DNA of 64,000 nucleotides, taken from positions 1,992,001 through 2,056,000 of the forward strand of contig BPGD01000001.1 in NCBI GenBank assembly GCA_026002855.1, given 5' to 3'. This document shows, piece after piece, positions 50,285 through 59,529 of the stretch (positions are counted from its first letter, which is position 1; every line of letters starts with the position of its first letter). The DNA comes from Bryobacteraceae bacterium. Lineage in GTDB: Bacteria > Acidobacteriota > Terriglobia > Bryobacterales > Bryobacteraceae. The notes below the pieces were generated by a model. It made no database searches and was not told the DNA's origin. It saw nothing but the letters and a program-made list of their open reading frames with translations. Position numbers and translations under genes: made by a program.

Positions 50285-52735
50285 GTGAACCCGCGCCTGT
50301 GGATCCTCGCCATTCTGTTCTCCGCCCCGATGGCCGGACAGTCGGCGGCAGCCGTGGGGGAAAGTCTTCGCCGGCTGGAACTCGACCCGGACCATTGCTA
50401 CCGCGTGCGCGACCTCGAATTCCAGCGGGAAGACATCCGCTTTTTCTTCAATGACGGGGTGCTGATTTTTTCCCGGCCCGTGGAAGGCCGGCGGGCTGTC
50501 GCCATTTTCCAGGCCCAGGAGCCGGGCGACGACGCCGAGCTGCTCCTGCGGCCGCCGGACCGCGGCGAGCGCGCCTCGCTGGCCAGGGCCACGGGGTCTC
50601 CCAACCTGAATGAGCACTTCCGCACCGCCGTCTTCGTCTTCGGCGACGGCGGCGGTGAGCAGCTGCTCAAGGCGATTCTTGACAGCGGGCCGAAGCCCCG
50701 CCCCGAGGAAGGCCTTTTGCTCGCCTCGCGCTTCGCCGAAGCGGTGCGGAATTTCGCCCAGAGTTTTCAGGTTCGCCTCGTCCGGGATCTGCTCACGCAG
50801 GACTGGAAAAACGGTCTCTTCTATGCCGCCATTTCCGGCAATTCCCGTGGCAATTTCGACGTTTTGCACGACCCCACGCTGCCGGAGCAGGTCATCGTCG
50901 GCGATGTTGCCTCTACCGCCCCGGGGCGGTTCAACGTCTGGACGAGCTTCGCCTCCCGCAGCCGTCGGCTGCGGCCCGAGCCGCCCGCCGAGGACGCCGT
51001 GCTGGAAGACTACCGAATCGAGGCGGCAGTGGGCGCCGGCCTCCGGCTCGACCTGCGCGCGGACGCCATGTTGAGGCCGCAGCAGCGGATCCAGGGGGCG
51101 CTCATTTTCGAACTCGCCCCGGAAATGACCGTAAAAGCGGCGCGTCTCGATGGAAAAGAAGTCGAGATTTTCCGCCGTGAATCGCTGCGTTCCAGCCTGA
51201 TTGGCGGATACGTCAATGACCCGTTTCTTCTGGTGTTGCCCGGTCCGCTCGAGGCCGGCTCCGCACACCGCCTGGAGTTCGAGCTCGCTGGCGACGTGAT
51301 CCGGCGCGCCGGCAACGGCGTCTACTACGTCGGCGCGCGCACGAACTGGTACCCGGGCCGCGGCTACCATTTCACGAAATTCGATCTGACCTTCCGCGTG
51401 CCGAAGGAGCTGCGCGTCGCCGCCACCGGCGACATTTTCGAGGAAACCGTGGAGGGCGAGACGCGCATCGCCCGCTTCCGCACCTCCGCTCCGGTGCGGC
51501 TGGCCGGCTTTAACATCGGCAGCTTCGAGGGCGTGGACACGAAGGCGGAGGGCCTCCTCGTTCGGGTGTTCGCCAACCGCACCGTGGAGCCTGCCCTGAT
51601 CCCGCCGCCCCGCCAGGTCATCGTCCCCCAGGGGACGGCCCGCGGGCCAGGCCGCCTGCCCCAGCAGGTGATCACCCTTTCGCCGACGCCCCCGAACCCG
51701 CAGGCGCGCATGCGCGAGCTCGCCGCGGAAATCGCCACCGCCATGCAGTGGATGCAGCAGCAGTTCGGCCCGCCTCCCCTGCCGGCGCTGACGGTCTCGC
51801 CCATCCCCGGCAATTTCGGCCAGGGATTTCCGGGGCTCATTTATCTTTCCACCATCGCGTATCTGCCCGAAAAAGAGCGTCCCGCGCCGGTCCAGAATTC
51901 GCGGCTCAATCTGTTTTATTCGGACATTCTGCTTGCCCATGAGGCCGCGCATCAATGGTGGGGCAATCTGGTCACCTCGGCCAGTTACCGCGACGAATGG
52001 CTCCAGGAGGCGCTGGCCAATTACACCGCGCTGATGCTGCTCGAACGCAAACGCGGACCGAGGGCGCTCGAGTCCGTACTGGATGAGTACCGCACCGAGC
52101 TGCTGCGCGAATTCGGCGAGCCGAAGCAGACCATCGAATCCGCCGGCCCCGTCACCTGGGGCGCCCGCCTGCGCGGCGCCGATGGCGTCGACCCCTGGCG
52201 CGTCATCACCTACTGCAAGGGCTCCTGGATCCTGCACATGCTGCGGCGACGCATGGGCGACGGCGCCTTCCTGCGCATGCTCGGCGAGCTGCGCCGCCGC
52301 CACGCCTACCACGCCGTGACCACGGAGCAGTTCCGTGCCCTGGCCTCCGAATTTACGGCCAGGGACGATCCCGACCGCTCTCTGGAGGGCTTCTTTGATA
52401 CCTGGGTCTACGGTAACGGCATCCCCACGCTGGAAACGTCCGTGCGCGTGCGCGGCAAGGCGCCTGCGCTGGAAGTCATCGTCAGTGTGAAACAGAGCGG
52501 CGTGCCGGAGGACTTCGTGCTCGAACTGCCCGTCGAGCTCCAGACGGCCCGCACCGCGCGCCCGCTGGTGAAATGGATCCGCACCGGCGCGGACACCGCC
52601 ACCGTGGTGTTCCGTGCGCAGGCCCCGCCGGCGCGCGTCGAAGTGGCGCCCGGCGCCGGCGTGCTCGCCCTGCGCCGCGACCGGCGGTCCGGCGGCGCGG
52701 CTGCGGCCACGCCCGCCGAGGCTCAGCCACAATAG
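50285..52735 (+). CDS. Exported M1-family metallopeptidase
   Basis: The 816-residue protein has a signal peptide (NPRLWILAILFSAPMAGQ). A long N-terminal region specific to acidobacterial members precedes the gluzincin catalytic site: HEAAHQWWGN at about residue 552 with the third ligand Glu in WLQEALANY. The GAMEN substrate motif of classical M1 aminopeptidases is not evident; GFPGLIYLSTIAY stands in its place, as in a subset of bacterial M1 proteins. It should be a periplasmic zinc aminopeptidase-like enzyme. I start it at the GTG at 50285, which gives the signal peptide at the N-terminus and the TACACT-N6 spacing. Confidence 0.87.
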   Translation: MNPRLWILAILFSAPMAGQSAAAVGESLRRLELDPDHCYRVRDLEFQREDIRFFFNDGVLIFSRPVEGRRAVAIFQAQEPGDDAELLLRPPDRGERASLARATGSPNLNEHFRTAVFVFGDGGGEQLLKAILDSGPKPRPEEGLLLASRFAEAVRNFAQSFQVRLVRDLLTQDWKNGLFYAAISGNSRGNFDVLHDPTLPEQVIVGDVASTAPGRFNVWTSFASRSRRLRPEPPAEDAVLEDYRIEAAVGAGLRLDLRADAMLRPQQRIQGALIFELAPEMTVKAARLDGKEVEIFRRESLRSSLIGGYVNDPFLLVLPGPLEAGSAHRLEFELAGDVIRRAGNGVYYVGARTNWYPGRGYHFTKFDLTFRVPKELRVAATGDIFEETVEGETRIARFRTSAPVRLAGFNIGSFEGVDTKAEGLLVRVFANRTVEPALIPPPRQVIVPQGTARGPGRLPQQVITLSPTPPNPQARMRELAAEIATAMQWMQQQFGPPPLPALTVSPIPGNFGQGFPGLIYLSTIAYLPEKERPAPVQNSRLNLFYSDILLAHEAAHQWWGNLVTSASYRDEWLQEALANYTALMLLERKRGPRALESVLDEYRTELLREFGEPKQTIESAGPVTWGARLRGADGVDPWRVITYCKGSWILHMLRRRMGDGAFLRMLGELRRRHAYHAVTTEQFRALASEFTARDDPDRSLEGFFDTWVYGNGIPTLETSVRVRGKAPALEVIVSVKQSGVPEDFVLELPVELQTARTARPLVKWIRTGADTATVVFRAQAPPARVEVAPGAGVLALRRDRRSGGAAAATPAEAQPQ

Positions 52736-52775
52736 AACCTTCTCGCTCTGTTAGCCTCGCATCGAGGGGTTCTCC

Positions 52776-53441
52776 ATGCGGGACAGTCTCCGAAAGCTCG
52801 AGCACGACATCGTTGTCTGCGAGCGCTGCCCGCGCCTGCGGGCCTGGTGCGCCGAGGTCGCGCGCACGAAACGCCGCGCCTATCGCGACGAGGAATACTG
52901 GGGCCGCCCCGTGCCAGGCTTCGGCGACCCCGCCGCCGAACTCTACATCCTGGGACTCGCGCCCGCCGCCCACGGCGCCAACCGCACCGGCCGCGTCTTC
53001 ACCGGCGACCGTTCCGGCGATTGGCTCTACCGCGCCCTCTGGGAGACGGGCTTCGCCAATCAGCCGGACAGCACGCGGCGCGGCGACGGCCTCGAGCTGC
53101 GCCGCGCCTGGATCGGCGCCGCCGTCCGCTGCGCCCCGCCCGCCAACCGGCCCCGGCCGGAGGAAATCGCCGCCTGCCGCGAGTATGTGGAACGCGAGCT
53201 GCGGCTGCTCCGGCGCGTGAAGGTCGTCGTGGCGCTCGGCCGCCTGGCGCACCAAACCTTTCTCGCTGTGGGCGGGTTCAACCGAAGCGCCTGCCCTTTC
53301 GCGCACGGCGCCGAACACTGCCTCGGCGCGATCACGCTGCTGGACTCTTACCATCCCAGCCAGCAGAACACGCAGACAGGGCGTCTTACACGGCAGATGC
53401 TGCGCGCCGTGTTTGAACGCGCAGGGAGGATCCTCGAATGA
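52776..53441 (+). CDS. Family 5 uracil-DNA glycosylase (UDGb)
   Basis: The 221-residue protein has an N-terminal Cys-rich start (VCERCPRLRAWC), motif A GLAPAAHGANRTGRVFTGD, and motif B as YHPSQQNTQTGRLT. The pattern (His in motif A, and HPSxxN) is characteristic of family 5 UDG from thermophiles, actinobacteria and related groups. It removes uracil, and often hypoxanthine or xanthine, from DNA; the Cys residues with downstream partners hold a [4Fe-4S] cluster. TAGCCT and GAGGGG precede the ATG. The next gene overlaps it (ATGA). Confidence 0.9.
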   Translation: MRDSLRKLEHDIVVCERCPRLRAWCAEVARTKRRAYRDEEYWGRPVPGFGDPAAELYILGLAPAAHGANRTGRVFTGDRSGDWLYRALWETGFANQPDSTRRGDGLELRRAWIGAAVRCAPPANRPRPEEIAACREYVERELRLLRRVKVVVALGRLAHQTFLAVGGFNRSACPFAHGAEHCLGAITLLDSYHPSQQNTQTGRLTRQMLRAVFERAGRILE

Positions 53442-54148
53442 AACGCATGGCCGTTCTCGCAATGCTCGCCTGCGCTGCGGCGCAGGCCCAGACCGGCGGC
53501 TTCGCCGCCGAATGCTGGCGCCAGGCCGAGCCGGTCTTCCGCAGCGCCCTCGCCCATCCGTTCCTTCAGGGGCTGGCGGACGGATCGCTCGAACGCCGGA
53601 AATTCGTCTTTTATATGGAGCAGGATTTGCTCTATCTGCGGGAATTTTCCCGGCTCCTGCTGGAATTGGCGGCCCGCGCGCCGCAGCAACATGCGCAGAC
53701 GCTCAGCCGCCATGCGCTGGAAGCCATCGCCGGGGAAGCAGCGCTGCACGGGGAAATCCTCGGACTCAAAGGCTTGTCGGGCGCGCCCTTCGAGATGGCG
53801 CCCACCAACCTCGCCTATGTCAATCACCTGCGCGCCAGCGTCTGGCGCGGGTCATTCCTGGAAGGGATGGCGGCCGTCCTGCCCTGCTACTGGTATTACC
53901 TTGAGGCGGGAAAAGCGCTCGCGAAAAAGAACCCGCCCGTGCCGGAATATCAGAAATGGATCCGGCAATATTCCGGCCCGGACTACGAAAAAAGCGTAAA
54001 AGAAGCCCTGGCCATTTTCGACGCCGCCGCGGCGCAGGCCGGCCCGGCTGAGCGCGCCCACGCCCGGACCATCTTCGAGCGCAGCGCCCGCTACGAGTGG
54101 ATGTTCTGGGACATGGCCTGGCGGATGGAGCGCTGGCCGCCGCAGTGA
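53438..54148 (+). CDS. TenA/THI-4-family protein with signal peptide
   Basis: The 236-residue all-helical protein matches thiaminase II/TenA: FVFYMEQDLLYLREFSR, VLPCYWYYLEAG with the catalytic Cys at residue 150, and a C-terminal YEWMFWDMAW with the conserved Glu. TenA normally is cytoplasmic and hydrolyses thiamine breakdown products. Here a clear signal peptide (KRMAVLAMLACAAAQAQ) precedes the domain, so it is probably exported. The start overlaps the glycosylase stop, so translation is coupled. TenA-like proteins also include the TenA_E group and PqqC relatives; the Cys motif favours TenA. Confidence 0.85.
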   Translation: MKRMAVLAMLACAAAQAQTGGFAAECWRQAEPVFRSALAHPFLQGLADGSLERRKFVFYMEQDLLYLREFSRLLLELAARAPQQHAQTLSRHALEAIAGEAALHGEILGLKGLSGAPFEMAPTNLAYVNHLRASVWRGSFLEGMAAVLPCYWYYLEAGKALAKKNPPVPEYQKWIRQYSGPDYEKSVKEALAIFDAAAAQAGPAERAHARTIFERSARYEWMFWDMAWRMERWPPQ

Positions 54149-54168
54149 AGCAGCAGAGGCGGGGATCT

Positions 54169-54174
54169 TAAAAT
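54169..54174 (+). promoter_or_regulatory. -10-like TAAAAT placed for leaderless transcription
   Basis: TAAAAT is followed by GAAAGT and the ATG at 54181. Confidence 0.5.
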
Positions 54175-54180
54175 GAAAGT

Positions 54181-54435
54181 ATGGCACGTGGCTGGGAAAG
54201 CAAAGCAGTGGCTTCTCAGATGGAAGATGCCGCCCTGCCGCGCACGACTCGCCGGAACGTGCCGCGGGGGCAGGACGAGGTTCAGAAACAGGCGAAGCTC
54301 CGCTCGCTCGAGCTGAGCCGGCTGCGCGCGCTGGCCGAGCTCGACCGCTGCACGAACCAGCGCTTCCGGGCGCTGCTCGAAGCGGAGCTGGCATACCTCG
54401 AGGCGGAGATCCGCAAGCACCGCGGAGAGCAGTAA
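54181..54435 (+). CDS. Small helical protein of unknown function
   Basis: The 84-residue protein is charged and mostly helical. After a short polar N-terminus (about 35 residues) comes LRSLELSRLRALAELDRCTNQRFRALLEAELAYLEAEIRKHRGE, a probable coiled coil. There is no membrane segment or known motif. It is supported as a real gene by a -10-like element at the standard 6-base spacing, codon-position GC bias and the fit between neighbours. Confidence 0.6.
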   Translation: MARGWESKAVASQMEDAALPRTTRRNVPRGQDEVQKQAKLRSLELSRLRALAELDRCTNQRFRALLEAELAYLEAEIRKHRGEQ

Positions 54436-54481
54436 CAGCGCAGCCCGGCGCCGGGCCGCGCGCCCTCCGGGAGGGGTTCTG

Positions 54482-54487
54482 TATGCT
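54482..54487 (+). promoter_or_regulatory. -10-like TATGCT placed for leaderless transcription
   Basis: TATGCT is followed by GGCAGG and a GTG at 54494; an ATG sits one codon later. Confidence 0.45.
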
Positions 54488-54493
54488 GGCAGG

Positions 54494-55804
54494 GTGATGC
54501 GCGCGGCACTGGAATCCTACTTTCAGTTCAGGGAGTTAGGCACGAACTGGCGCACCGAGGCGCTGGCCGGTTGCACCACGTTCGTGACCATGGCCTACAT
54601 CATCTTTGTCAATCCCTCGATTCTCGCCCAGGCGGGCATGCCGCCCGAGGCGGTGACCGCCGCCACCTGCCTCGCCTCCGCCATTGGCTGCTTCCTTATG
54701 GGCGGGCTGGCGCGCTACCCCATCGCGCTTGCGCCCGGCATGGGCCTCAATGCCTACTTCACCTACACCGTCTGCCAGGGCCTCGGCGTCCCCTGGCAGA
54801 CCGCGCTGGGCGCTGTCTTCCTGAGCGGCCTCATCTTTCTCGCGCTGATCGCGGCCGGCATCCGGCAGCTCATCCTCGAATCGATCCCCCGCGAACTCTA
54901 CAGCGCGGTGGCCGTCGGCATCGGGCTGTTCATCGCGATGATCGGTCTGCGCAACGCCGGCATCATCACCGCCAGCCCGGCCACCATGGTCACGCTCGGC
55001 AACCTGCGCGATCCGAAGACGCTGCTCGCCCTCGGCGGGCTGCTGCTGATCTGCGCGCTGCTGGTGCGCGGCGTGCGCGGGGCGATGCTCATCGGGATCC
55101 TCGCCACCGCCGCGGCCGGCGCGGCGCTGGGCTTTTTCGACTGGACGCCGCACGCCTACTCGCCGAAAGCGCTGGCCGGCACCTGGATGAAGCTTGACGT
55201 GCGCGGTGCGCTGAACCTGGGCCTGCTCGAAATCATCTTCGTCTTCCTCTTCGTCGACGTCTTTGACAACGTTGGCACGTTGGTGGCCGTCGGCACGCGC
55301 GCCGGGCTGATCGACGCGCAGGGGCGGATTCCGCGCGTCAACCGCATCCTCGCCTCGGCCGCCACGGCCTCGTCGGTGGGCGCAATCTGCGGCACTTCCA
55401 CCGTGGTCAGCTACATTGAAAGCGCCGCCGGCGTCGTGGCCGGCGGGCGCAGCGGCGTCACCGCCATCGTCTGTGGACTCCTGTTTCTGGCCGCGCTCGT
55501 CGTGGCGCCCCTGTTCGGCGCGGTACCCGCCCAGGCCACCGCGCCCGCGCTCATCGTTGTCGGCGCGCTGATGCTCGTCCACACCGAGGAGATCGAGTGG
55601 ACCAATCCGGCTGCCTCGATCCCCGCCTTCCTCACGCTGGCGGCGATCCCGATGACGTTCAGCATCGCCAACGGACTCGCGTTCGGCTTCACCGCGCACA
55701 CGCTGCTCCGGGTGCTGGCCGGACAGTGGCGGCGCGTGCACTGGATGGTGTACCTGCTCACCGCGCTGTTCCTGCTCCGCTTCTTCTGGCTGGGCGAGGG
55801 CTGA
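54494..55804 (+). CDS. NCS2-family purine permease (guanine/hypoxanthine type)
   Basis: The 436-residue membrane protein has many hydrophobic segments. Hallmarks of the AzgA/PbuG branch are present: FVTMAYIIFVNPSIL, ALAPGMGLNAYFTYTV, FVDVFDNVGTLVAVG and the GTSTVVSYIESAAGV loop. It imports hypoxanthine, guanine or adenine with protons. The start is the GTG at 54494. The following gene, an exported nucleoside phosphorylase-fold protein, begins 7 bases after its stop, which suggests nucleoside breakdown outside followed by base uptake. Confidence 0.93.
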   Translation: MMRAALESYFQFRELGTNWRTEALAGCTTFVTMAYIIFVNPSILAQAGMPPEAVTAATCLASAIGCFLMGGLARYPIALAPGMGLNAYFTYTVCQGLGVPWQTALGAVFLSGLIFLALIAAGIRQLILESIPRELYSAVAVGIGLFIAMIGLRNAGIITASPATMVTLGNLRDPKTLLALGGLLLICALLVRGVRGAMLIGILATAAAGAALGFFDWTPHAYSPKALAGTWMKLDVRGALNLGLLEIIFVFLFVDVFDNVGTLVAVGTRAGLIDAQGRIPRVNRILASAATASSVGAICGTSTVVSYIESAAGVVAGGRSGVTAIVCGLLFLAALVVAPLFGAVPAQATAPALIVVGALMLVHTEEIEWTNPAASIPAFLTLAAIPMTFSIANGLAFGFTAHTLLRVLAGQWRRVHWMVYLLTALFLLRFFWLGEG

Positions 55805-55811
55805 AGGATCC

Positions 55812-56603
55812 ATGCGCCGCAGAACATTTCTTGCGATTCCTGTTTTTGCGGCCGCGGCCCGCCCGCGCCGCGGACCGCTCCTCGTGCAGGGCGCTCTGGA
55901 CGTCGAACTGGGTCCGCTGCTCGACGCCCTCGCGCCGCCGGCGCGCGGCCGCGAGCACCGCATCGCCGCCTGGAGCTTCTGGCGGGGGCGCATCGGCCGC
56001 CACGACGTCGTCGTCTGCCGCACCGGCGTCGGGCCCATCAACGCCGCTGCGTCCACCGCGCTCGCCATCCGCGAGTTCCGCCCCTGGGCGGTGATCAATC
56101 AGGGCACGGCCGGCGGTCACAACCGCGCCCTGCGGCTGTGGGACATCGTACTCGGCGAGAGGACCACGGATTTTTCGGCGTTTGAAGCCCCGCACGGCGA
56201 TGCCGGCACGGGCGTGGACACGCGCGCCTGGAAGCCGAAGCCGCATGTTCTCCGCACCCCGCAGGGCGAGCCGCGCACCTACCCGAGCTTCCCCGGCGAT
56301 CCCGCCCTGCTCGCCGCCGCCGAAAAAATCCGCAACCCCCGCGGCCGCGTCCTGCGCGGCAACATCGGCTCGGCCTTCCAGTACAACCGCCAGCTCGATC
56401 ACATCGACTGGCTGCACCGTGCCTACGGGACCGATACCGAAGATATGGAGAGCGCCTTCGCGCACGGCGCGGCCGTGGCCTTCGGGGTTCCTTTCCTCGC
56501 CATCCGCATGGTCTCCGACACCGAGTGGGACCACCCGCACTTTGAGCGCATCGCCGGACGGTACTGCGCCGAATTCGTGGTGGAACTGATCCGCGCGCTG
56601 TAG
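55812..56603 (+). CDS. Exported PNP/UDP-phosphorylase-fold nucleosidase
   Basis: The 263-residue protein starts MRRRTFLAIPVFAAAARP, a short Tat-like or Sec signal. It then has the nucleoside phosphorylase-I fold: VVVCRTGVGPINAAAS, VINQGTAGGHN, TEDMESAFAHGAAVAFGVPFLAIRMVSD with the purine-binding Asp. These match the MTA/SAH nucleosidase branch. Export is unusual for that family and fits the purine permease encoded immediately upstream. Its TAG stop abuts the stop of the convergent gene with no gap. Confidence 0.85.
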   Translation: MRRRTFLAIPVFAAAARPRRGPLLVQGALDVELGPLLDALAPPARGREHRIAAWSFWRGRIGRHDVVVCRTGVGPINAAASTALAIREFRPWAVINQGTAGGHNRALRLWDIVLGERTTDFSAFEAPHGDAGTGVDTRAWKPKPHVLRTPQGEPRTYPSFPGDPALLAAAEKIRNPRGRVLRGNIGSAFQYNRQLDHIDWLHRAYGTDTEDMESAFAHGAAVAFGVPFLAIRMVSDTEWDHPHFERIAGRYCAEFVVELIRAL

Positions 56604-58712
56604 CTACTCAAGCGCCGCCACCTCATAGTCCGTCACCGCGGGCACGGTGAATTCCACCACGCGGCCCCGCTGCGCGAATCGAAGCATTCGCCCGGCGCGC
56701 AGGACCGTCACGCGGCGAATGCGCCTTTCCTGCGGGAGCTCCATCCGCACACGCTGCGCGCCTACCGGCGAGTGGCGCAGGTAGACGCCCCGGTGCGCAT
56801 TGGGGTTGTTGTAGTTCAGCAGGTGGACGGCGAAGCCCGCCTCGGTCTCCCAGGCGAACAGTTCCAGGAGTCCCTCGCCCTCGACTCGCACGGGGCGGCG
56901 CCCGCGCAGCGCCCAGTCCACGGCATTCAGCATCAGCCGCAGCGGGTCCGGATGGAAGCACCGCCAGAACGTGCGGCCCACGTCGCCGGCGAAGTACACG
57001 CAGCGGCTGCCGCCCTGCTCGCGCACCGCCACGGCGGCGTCCTCCGTGCGCGGCGTTTCCGTGAACACGGTCTCGGTGGGGTAGGCCGGATAGGGTGGCA
57101 CCACGGTAAGGATCGGCGGCCCGTCCGTGCGCATGGGCACGCGCCACTCGGCGCCTGCCAGCCAGCGCGTGTTGGCAAAGCCGCGCAGCAGCTCGTGGCC
57201 GGGCTGTTCGATCCGTGCATAGAAGGAGTTGTAGAAGCCGCGCGAACCCGTGCGGCCGCCGGCTCTTCGGATTCCGAACAGAGGCGCCAGCCCGAATTGG
57301 CCGCGCTCCGCGCCCCGCTCGTCATATAGGGACGTTTCAAAGTCGGCAATCACGGACCCGCCGTGCGCGGCAAACTCCGCAATCCGGCGGCACTGGGCGT
57401 CGCTGAGCCAGGCGGCGTTGGGCAGGATGAGCAGATCGAAAGGCGTCAGCGTCTCCTGCGAGAGATCATCCTCGTGGACGAATGCGAACGCGTGCCGGCC
57501 TTCGAGCAGCGCGGCGTACCAGCCCTGGATGTGTTCGCCCGCATCGCCCTCGCCGGGGTTCTGGTAAAACGTCTGGGTCCGTTGCGGCAGCAGCACGGCG
57601 ATGTTGGCGATGGGCCGGCGGTTGAGAAAGTGGGCATTGTGGCGCGCATGCCATTGCAGAAAGCGGCGACCGTGCTCCTGCCAGCGGCGGTCCTCGCCGA
57701 GGCCGGTCTGCGCGCCCAGCCAGTGGTACCAGACGGCCATGCCGCTTGCCGCCGTCTGCGCCATCCAGATCTCCGCCTCCGCCGGGCTCTTGGCGGCGTT
57801 GCGCCAGAGCGGCGAACCCGTGGACCAACTGCCGGTGACGTTGGTGATGGTTCGCCCCTTCATCACCGACCATGCCACGCGGCCCTGCTGCGCCGCGCCC
57901 CAAACCGGAGCCGGGCTCGTGCGCCCCTGGTTGTCGGCGTTGAACCAGAGACAGTGCGGGGCCAGGCGGTAAAGGTCCACTGCGGTGCGGAAGCCGCCGC
58001 CGAGATTTCCGAAGAAAAGATTGTCCGGGCTCTTTTCCCTGGCGATGCGGTCGTACAGCGTCCAGATCTCGATCACGCGGTCCATGAACCGGTCGCGGAA
58101 CTCCGGCGTGCCGCGCGGCGGAAGGCGGCGGCAGACGTCGCACCAGCACTCGGGCAGGCTCCAGTTGGGCCAGCCATTGGCGTAGAAGGCGTCGACATCA
58201 TAGCGGGCGTTGAGTTCGCGGAGGATGGCAGGGATCTGTTCGGTGAAGTAGCTGGAGAAGGTGCATGTCTGGTAGAGGCCCGGCGTGCGGCTGAAGGGCG
58301 GCACGGGACGGCCGTCGCGGCCGCGGACGAACCATTCCGGATGCGCGTCGAGCGCGTCCTCCCACTGGAGATCCGGGCTCAGGCGGCCGATGACGCGCAG
58401 GCCGCGCTTCTTCGCGGCGCGGACGCATTCGCCGAAGAAGTCGCGGCCGGCCAGCCACCGGCTGCGCCGGTGGAAGGGAACGTCAGAAGGGTAGAAGGCG
58501 ATGATGCCGGTGACGTTGATCTGGACGGCGTCGACGCGGGCATCGGCCCAGAAGTCCGCCCAGGCTTCCACGTCGGCCTCGGCGACGTCCTTCTCGCTGA
58601 AGTTGACCTGGCCGACACGGCGCACGCGCTGGTGCCAGGCCGCAGCGGCTTCGGAAGCAAGAGCCACCGCCGGGAAGGCGGCGAGGAACGAGCGGCGGGA
58701 CAGTGCGGTCAT
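56604..58712 (-). CDS. Exported glycosidase-like protein (TIM barrel plus trimerisation-type domain)
   Basis: The 702-residue protein has a Tat-like signal (LSRRSFLAAFPAVALA). The N-terminal part resembles a TIM barrel with DAVQINVTGIIAFYPSDVPFH, GLRVIGRLSPDLQWE and AFYANGWPNWSLPECWCDVC. A beta-galactosidase-trimerisation-like domain follows (NIAVLLPQRTQTFY ... DLLILPNAAWLSDAQCRRI ... GGSVIADFETSLYDERG). This fits putative glycoside hydrolases related to GH42 and similar acidobacterial or planctomycete proteins. Catalytic acids are not certain. The start is the ATG at 58712 after CGGAG. Its stop directly adjoins the convergent gene's stop (TAGCTA). Confidence 0.7.
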   Translation of the reverse strand: MTALSRRSFLAAFPAVALASEAAAAWHQRVRRVGQVNFSEKDVAEADVEAWADFWADARVDAVQINVTGIIAFYPSDVPFHRRSRWLAGRDFFGECVRAAKKRGLRVIGRLSPDLQWEDALDAHPEWFVRGRDGRPVPPFSRTPGLYQTCTFSSYFTEQIPAILRELNARYDVDAFYANGWPNWSLPECWCDVCRRLPPRGTPEFRDRFMDRVIEIWTLYDRIAREKSPDNLFFGNLGGGFRTAVDLYRLAPHCLWFNADNQGRTSPAPVWGAAQQGRVAWSVMKGRTITNVTGSWSTGSPLWRNAAKSPAEAEIWMAQTAASGMAVWYHWLGAQTGLGEDRRWQEHGRRFLQWHARHNAHFLNRRPIANIAVLLPQRTQTFYQNPGEGDAGEHIQGWYAALLEGRHAFAFVHEDDLSQETLTPFDLLILPNAAWLSDAQCRRIAEFAAHGGSVIADFETSLYDERGAERGQFGLAPLFGIRRAGGRTGSRGFYNSFYARIEQPGHELLRGFANTRWLAGAEWRVPMRTDGPPILTVVPPYPAYPTETVFTETPRTEDAAVAVREQGGSRCVYFAGDVGRTFWRCFHPDPLRLMLNAVDWALRGRRPVRVEGEGLLELFAWETEAGFAVHLLNYNNPNAHRGVYLRHSPVGAQRVRMELPQERRIRRVTVLRAGRMLRFAQRGRVVEFTVPAVTDYEVAALE

Positions 58713-58793
58713 GGGCGCTCCGGGGAACGGCCCTATTCTCTGGCCAGGCGGCCATCCGTGTCCACCCCCGGAACGCGAATCTTCGCACAAAAC

Positions 58794-58825
58794 GAAACGC
58801 CCGCCCCTGATGGGGCGGGAGTTTC
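58794..58825 (-). terminator. Terminator after the first PEP-CTERM gene
   Basis: GAAAC, CCCGCCCC, loop TGAT, GGGGCGGG, GTTTC form a long stem with one mismatch. Read on the minus strand it follows the PEP-CTERM stop at 58867 and continues into GTTTCGTTTTGTG, a T-rich stretch. Confidence 0.7.
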
Positions 58826-58866
58826 GGCATGCTTGCCCGGTTTGGCGGCCAGCCGGGCGGTCGTTG

Positions 58867-59529
58867 CTAGTCCTGTTTCCGGGCCCGGCGCCGGAATAGC
58901 ACTCCAATGCCGACGAGGCCGCCGCCAATCAATGCAGACGTGGTCGGCTCGGGAATCGGCGGGGGCGGTTCCTGGCTGGGTGTGCTGATCAGGAAGAACT
59001 CTTCCCGCCCGTCGTTGACGAGAGGCATGGTGACCGTGAACTGAACCGAGTCCGTGCCCGCGAACCCGGAAAGGTTGAAGCCGCTGAGGACGTAGTCCGC
59101 CCAGCCGTTGCCGTTGCCGCCGCCCGAGGTCGGAGGCACGTTCACCGGATTCGTTGGGGCAAACTCTGCGACAACATCTCCGTTCACAGTCATGGCGAAG
59201 TAGCCCAGGGTCTGAACGACGTTAGTCTGATTGACATCCACGCCGATCAGAAAGGCTGAACTCCCAACAACGCCCAAAATCTGGCTCACCGTGTATGTGG
59301 GCGACATGACGTTGGTATAGGCGTTGCCGGGCGGATTGGCGTCAAAGACCGTCCAGGTCCAGCCGGACGGCCCCTTGCACGACGGGTCGCCCAGGACGCA
59401 TGGGTTGTTAGTGGTCTGTTGATAGAACGGCGCGGCGGTGACCGGGCTGAGAGTCAGCGTGACTGGGGTGGCGGACGCGGTCAGAGCGGCGGCTGCCAGC
59501 AGAAGAGCGGTGATTCCGAAGAATCTCAT
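58867..59529 (-). CDS. PEP-CTERM protein of unknown function
   Basis: The 220-residue protein has a signal peptide (RFFGITALLLAAAALTASA). A beta-rich domain follows (TLSPVTAAPFYQQTTNNPC, FAMTVNGDVVAEF, FNLSGFAGTDSVQFTV), and the C-terminus is a PEP-CTERM signal: PIPEPTTSALIGGG, a membrane segment and RRRARKQD. An exosortase encoded elsewhere would process it and anchor it in the envelope or biofilm matrix. AGGAGG precedes the ATG at 59529. A terminator follows. Confidence 0.88.
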   Translation of the reverse strand: MRFFGITALLLAAAALTASATPVTLTLSPVTAAPFYQQTTNNPCVLGDPSCKGPSGWTWTVFDANPPGNAYTNVMSPTYTVSQILGVVGSSAFLIGVDVNQTNVVQTLGYFAMTVNGDVVAEFAPTNPVNVPPTSGGGNGNGWADYVLSGFNLSGFAGTDSVQFTVTMPLVNDGREEFFLISTPSQEPPPPIPEPTTSALIGGGLVGIGVLFRRRARKQD

